A DNA stretch of 64,000 nt from JANRLJ01 sp033762735 (GTDB taxonomy: Bacteria > Chloroflexota > Anaerolineae > Aggregatilineales > Phototrophicaceae), in NCBI GenBank assembly GCA_033762735.1, contig JANRLJ010000072.1, positions 11,527-75,526 of the forward strand. Direction: 5' to 3'. Shown here piece by piece: positions 60,741-64,000 of the stretch; positions within the stretch are counted from its first letter, which is position 1; each line of letters opens with the position of its first letter. Below the pieces are notes generated by a model. That model made no database searches and was not told the DNA's origin. It saw only the letters and a program-made list of their open reading frames with translations. Made by a program: the position numbers and the translations under genes.

Positions 60741-61160
60741 TTATTCGCCCACCAGCAGCCAGCCCACATAGACCAGCTTCCATTGTCCGCCATGCTTTTC
60801 GAGGATGCGCGTTTCGTGGCTCAGCCCCGGCATGTCCATATCCGGTTCGCCCGTGTCCGCGCCATACTGCTCGAACGTCACCCAGGCCATCTGGTCGCTG
60901 GTGCGGATGTTGACCTTCTCGCGCCGCACCTGGGCCGCCTTCGGATTCGGCGTCGGATTTTGCTCCATCGACTCGCGCACATGGCCGCTGAACTCCTCCC
61001 AACCTTCCGTCACGCGGATTCCGCCCCGCGCCCACCAGCCCAGCCTGCGAATATAGGGCGCTTGCAGCCAGCAGTCCGCCCACGCTGCATAGTCCTTCAT
61101 CCAGAACGCATTCGATTCTGCTTCGATTACCTGCATAATGTCCTGTTCGTCGGGATTCAT
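60741..61160 (-). CDS. NTF2/SnoaL-like protein
   Basis: A 139-residue NTF2-like (SnoaL) fold protein: MQVIEAESNAFWMKDYAAWADCW, YIRRLGWWARGGIRVTEGWEEF and the final HGGQWKLVYVGWLLV. These proteins bind or isomerise small hydrophobic compounds. It lies 35 bp after the carbonic anhydrase gene and 87 bp before the oxidase gene, possibly one operon. Confidence 0.8.
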   Translation of the reverse strand: MNPDEQDIMQVIEAESNAFWMKDYAAWADCWLQAPYIRRLGWWARGGIRVTEGWEEFSGHVRESMEQNPTPNPKAAQVRREKVNIRTSDQMAWVTFEQYGADTGEPDMDMPGLSHETRILEKHGGQWKLVYVGWLLVGE

Positions 61161-61195
61161 GGTCGTGTGTCTCCTCGGTCGGTCGCTGGCTGTGC

Positions 61196-61789
61196 TTATT
61201 CGGATAAGAGTTCAACATGACCGCTGGAAAGATCATAGAACGCAGGCACCACCAGCACCCTTCCGGCCTGCACTGCTTCACGGATGACGGTGCTGGAGGC
61301 CTTGATCTGCGCGGCGCACAGGCGGGAATTGGCACGCACAGCATTTTCCAGCAGTTCCCCCGGCTGCCCGCGCACCGATTCCACCGCCGCATGGATGTGC
61401 TGCACAAGCTGGCCGATGCTGCCAGGCATGGGTTTATTCGTCAGGGCGGAGGCGACCGCGCCACACTGGGCATGGCCGAGCACCATCACCAGGGGCACGT
61501 CCAGCACATACACCGCATATTCGATGCTGGCTAAGACCAGATCATCGACCACATGCCCGGCCATCCGCACGATGAACAGATCGCCCAACCCCTGATCGAA
61601 AATCAGCTCAGACGGGACACGCGAATCGGAACAACTGAGGATCACGGCGAAGGGATGCTGCCCATCAACCAGGGTATTGCGGTGTGCCAGCGTTTGACGG
61701 GGATGCACCTGGCGCATGGCCGCGTAACGGCGGTTGCCCGCGACGAGTTTTTCCAGCGCCTCTGTACAGACCACAGCGGGAGCCTGCAT
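61196..61789 (-). CDS. beta-class carbonic anhydrase
   Basis: A 197-residue beta-carbonic anhydrase. Zn ligands are Cys53 (CSDSR, with Asp55-Arg57 dyad), His106 and Cys109 (GHAQCGAV). It interconverts CO2 and bicarbonate. There is no signal peptide. Confidence 0.94.
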   Translation of the reverse strand: MQAPAVVCTEALEKLVAGNRRYAAMRQVHPRQTLAHRNTLVDGQHPFAVILSCSDSRVPSELIFDQGLGDLFIVRMAGHVVDDLVLASIEYAVYVLDVPLVMVLGHAQCGAVASALTNKPMPGSIGQLVQHIHAAVESVRGQPGELLENAVRANSRLCAAQIKASSTVIREAVQAGRVLVVPAFYDLSSGHVELLSE

Positions 61790-61996
61790 AGGCCACTCTC
61801 CTGAAATGTTTTATCTGTCAGCCGCGAAAGAGGTCATTATAGCGAAATCGAAACCGTGTGAAATCATTCAGGGGCGTTTTATCTTAAACGCAGGTAAGCA
61901 CCAGCCGACGTTTTCCCTACGCCGGATTGACAGCGACGTGTTCCCTGCTTCATCATGAAACAGATCGTCAGGTAGAAGTGACAAGGAGTTTATCGT

Positions 61997-62686
61997 ATGC
62001 TGTCCAGAGTCAAATCGCTTCGCGCTGCTGCCTCCATCGTCCTCCTGCTGGTGCTGTTCGCCTCCGTGCTGACCGTCTTCGCGCAGAGCGTGACCGTCAC
62101 CACCACCGCCCGCGTCCGGCTGCGGACCGAGCCTAATGTTTCCAGCCGAACCATCGTCGTGATTCCGTTCAACACCGCCGTGACCGCCCGTGCTGTAAAT
62201 GCCGCCCAGACGTGGATTCTGGTGGAGTATAACGGCAGCGTCGGCTGGATTTCTGCGCGCTTCGCGACTGTCTCCAGCGGCGATCTGGATTTGCTCCCCA
62301 CACGCGAAAGCGGCGGCAGCAGCGCGTCTGGCACATCCAGCGGCACGGCTGCCCCACGCAGTACAGGCACGCCCCGCGCCGCCAATCCTCGTGGAGCGAC
62401 TTCCACCCCCTCGCCTGTGACGGTTTCCCTGGAAGCCGTGCCCGAAGTGGCGATCACCGGGCAGCCAGACGCGACCGCGCCGGGCGGCTGTGTGCGGGTC
62501 AACTGGACTGTAACGGGCGAACTCAGCAGCCTGGAAGCCATCATCCTCAGCACCAATGGGGCGGAAGACAACGTGGAACCGAGTGGGTCGAGCCGGGTGT
62601 GCATTAACGAGACGACCACCTTTACGCTCAGTGTCCCGGCGCGGGGTGCCTCTCGCAGCGTGACCGTGCGGGTGGTTGCGCCATAA
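61997..62686 (+). CDS. secreted SH3-domain protein
   Basis: A 229-residue protein with a signal peptide (SIVLLLVLFASVLTVFA). The SH3b domain (~30-90) has TARVRLRTEPNVSSRTIVVIPFNTAVTA and VEYNGSVGWISARF. A Ser/Thr/Pro linker (~95-140) leads to an Ig-like C-terminal domain (~145-229, CVRVNWTVTGELSSLEAIIL). It probably binds cell wall or other surface polymer. No enzyme domain is seen. Confidence 0.82.
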   Translation: MLSRVKSLRAAASIVLLLVLFASVLTVFAQSVTVTTTARVRLRTEPNVSSRTIVVIPFNTAVTARAVNAAQTWILVEYNGSVGWISARFATVSSGDLDLLPTRESGGSSASGTSSGTAAPRSTGTPRAANPRGATSTPSPVTVSLEAVPEVAITGQPDATAPGGCVRVNWTVTGELSSLEAIILSTNGAEDNVEPSGSSRVCINETTTFTLSVPARGASRSVTVRVVAP

Positions 62687-62763
62687 GGATCGGGCGTTAT
62701 AGCGGCGCAAACAACATCAATACAAACCACGAAGGCGCAGAGCACACAGAGATTTTTATCATG

Positions 62764-62795
62764 ATCTTCGTGTTCTTCGTGCCTTCGTGGTTCAA
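62764..62795 (-). repeat. 32-bp dispersed repeat, inverted copy
   Basis: Exact reverse complement of 1274-1305. It lies with a more degenerate relative (62724-62750) in the gap between the SH3 protein and rplA. Confidence 0.9.
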
Positions 62796-62860
62796 AAAGT
62801 TCTTCAAGGAATGCTTGTTTTTTGATGCAATCGCTCTGAGTTGAAATCAGGCTAATGTGG

Positions 62861-62896
62861 GAAAACAAAACAGGGGACACATGATGTCCCCTGTTA
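62861..62896 (-). terminator. rho-independent terminator of rplA
   Basis: AACAGGGGACA pairs with TGTCCCCTGTT around a short loop. On the minus strand it is followed by TTGTTTTCC. It lies 27 bp after the rplA stop. Confidence 0.8.
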
Positions 62897-62922
62897 GATT
62901 ACTACTGTGAAGATCGCCCGGC

Positions 62923-63627
62923 TTATTCGCCGCCAGCGACAAATTCCACACGCACGCCCGGCCCCATCGTCGAAGTCACGACCAGACGGCGGACATACAA
63001 ACCCTTCACCGCAGAGGGACGCTGCCCTTCGACAGCGTTCACGACGGCCTGCGCATTTTCGATCAGCGCGGGCGCTTCAAAGCTGGCCTTGCCAATCGGG
63101 ATGTGCAGATTGCCCGTCTTGTCGTTACGGAATTCGACACGACCGGCCTTCAGTTCGTTGATGGCGCGACCGAGGTCTTCCGGCTGCACGACCGTACCAG
63201 CTTTCGGGTTCGGCATGAGGCCGCGCGGACCAAGCACACGCGCCACCGCACCGACCTTCTTCATCATGTTCGGCACGGCGAGGGTGGCATCAAAGTCGAG
63301 CCAGCCTTCCTTCTGGATGCGGTTGAGGACTTCATCGTTGCCGACGATGTCTGCCCCGGCGGCTTCGGCGGCGCGGGCATCTTCACCTTCGGCAAAGACC
63401 AGCACGCGCACGGTCTTACCCAGACCGTTGGGCAGCAGCACCGTGCTGCGCACCTGCTGATCGCTGTGGCGCGGGTCGATGCCGAGGCGGAAGTGCATTT
63501 CCATCGTTTCATCGAACTTGGCGTTTGCCATCGTCTTCGCCATCGTCACCGCTTCCGGCAGCGGATAGTAGTTCTGGCGATCATACTGCTTGAGCAGTGT
63601 TTTAAAACGTTTGCCGTGTTGGGCCAT
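62923..63627 (-). CDS. rplA: 50S ribosomal protein L1
   Basis: A 234-residue L1 protein. KRFKTLLKQYDRQNYYPLPEAVTMAK, FDETMEMHFRLGIDPRHSDQQVRSTVLLPNGLGK, GPRGLMPNPKAGTV and KTGNLHIPIGK are characteristic. It binds 23S rRNA at the L1 stalk and usually represses its own operon. It follows rplK by ~124 bp that contain a GGCGACCCGCAGGTCGCCC palindrome. A terminator follows, and rplJ/rplL are not downstream. Confidence 0.97.
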   Translation of the reverse strand: MAQHGKRFKTLLKQYDRQNYYPLPEAVTMAKTMANAKFDETMEMHFRLGIDPRHSDQQVRSTVLLPNGLGKTVRVLVFAEGEDARAAEAAGADIVGNDEVLNRIQKEGWLDFDATLAVPNMMKKVGAVARVLGPRGLMPNPKAGTVVQPEDLGRAINELKAGRVEFRNDKTGNLHIPIGKASFEAPALIENAQAVVNAVEGQRPSAVKGLYVRRLVVTSTMGPGVRVEFVAGGE

Positions 63628-63751
63628 GTGTAAATCTCCCTGGTGGTGTTAACGGGCGAATGCGCCCTCCCACATGAACAGAAAATTGGGGGTAGAACAG
63701 AAATGGAAAGGCGACCCGCAGGTCGCCCTACATCGCTAATTAATACTCGAA

Positions 63752-64000
63752 TCAGTCGACGACTTCAATCCCCATGTTGCGGGCGGTGCCTTCGATCTGC
63801 TTCATCGCGCCTTCGATGTCCAGCGCGTTCATGTCTTCCCGCTTGATCTCGGCAATCTCACGCACCTGCTTGCGCGTCAGCTTGCCGATCTTCTGGGCGT
63901 TGGGCTTATCCGCGCCCTTGTCCACCCCGGCGGCCTTCTTGATGAGGAAGGCGGTGGGGGGGCTTTTCAGGATGAACTTGAACGAGCCATCGCTGAAGAT
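63752..64000 (-). CDS. rplK: 50S ribosomal protein L11 (partial)
   Basis: The C-terminal 82 residues of L11, whose start lies beyond the window. DGSFKFILKSPPTAFLIKKAAG, IGKLTRKQVREIAEIK, and the final GTARNMGIEVVD are diagnostic. It binds the GTPase centre of 23S rRNA. It is directly upstream of rplA, as in the conserved nusG-rplK-rplA order. Confidence 0.97.
   Translation of the reverse strand: MFSDGSFKFILKSPPTAFLIKKAAGVDKGADKPNAQKIGKLTRKQVREIAEIKREDMNALDIEGAMKQIEGTARNMGIEVVD

Noticed and set aside
61868..62880. Minus-strand frames opposite the SH3 protein
   Set aside because: They are antisense to a gene with a signal peptide and SH3 domain; apparent extension into FEPRRHEEHED is the dispersed repeat.

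Overview
The window is a high-GC, gene-dense bacterial chromosome segment with no rRNA, canonical tRNA, CRISPR array or transposase gene that I could find. The mix of families points to Chloroflexota, probably an Anaerolineae-like lineage: several Uma2/DUF820 and DUF4058 proteins, DUF7282-type and PPC-domain secreted proteins, an LCP protein next to a STAS protein, PucR and TIR proteins, and very many short dispersed palindromic repeats. This is an inference from gene content, not from a marker phylogeny. The only deeply conserved genes are rplK and rplA at the right edge.

Layout. 1-12.5 kb: part of a PUFA-synthase-like (Pfa/Hgl-type) polyketide cluster. It holds the dehydratase tail of an upstream megasynthase, a ~1957-residue KS-CLF-AT-DH protein and PfaD. 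A type II restriction-modification pair (methyltransferase plus a frameshifted NotI-like endonuclease), a metallophosphoesterase and a Uma2 protein sit between the last two. 12.5-19.7 kb: an AbrB/PIN toxin-antitoxin pair, a secreted alpha/beta hydrolase, a SHOCT-like protein, a transcribed tRNA-like small RNA with its own promoter and terminator, a PP2C-like/propeller membrane protein, a cytochrome P450 and a DUF2442 protein. 20-31.6 kb: an S10 peptidase, the STAS-LCP pair, a second restriction-modification system, three DUF4058 genes, a Nudix hydrolase, a repeat-filled stretch with a dead toxin-antitoxin pair, and two twin membrane miniproteins. 31.8-48.5 kb: sulfurtransferase, AraC/VOC pair, secreted proteins, TolB-like propeller, MerR regulator, ManA, a HEAT/TIR protein, an RHS remnant, a GNAT enzyme and two permease-like proteins without an ATPase. 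48.6-51.1 kb: a strikingly AT-rich type IIG restriction-modification gene, clearly foreign. 51.1-64 kb: PucR regulator divergent from a dehydrogenase, a tandem Uma2 pair, PaiB, GNAT, LLM oxidoreductase, esterase, alditol-oxidase-like enzyme, carbonic anhydrase, an SH3 protein, and rplA/rplK.

Themes. Three separate restriction-modification loci, a TIR protein and intact or broken toxin-antitoxin pairs make this a defence-rich stretch. At least four dispersed repeat families occupy most intergenic gaps: a CCTCACCCC/GGGGTGAGG hairpin element, GTAGGGGCG/CGCCCCTAC palindromes, an ACGAAGGCACGAAG-type repeat, and heptamer repeats. Some have entered genes, including two in-frame copies in linkers of the megasynthase. 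The most unusual single locus is the ~123-nt tRNA-like RNA at 15.56 kb. It has a G3:U70 wobble as in tRNA-Ala and tmRNA but is far too short for an ordinary tmRNA.
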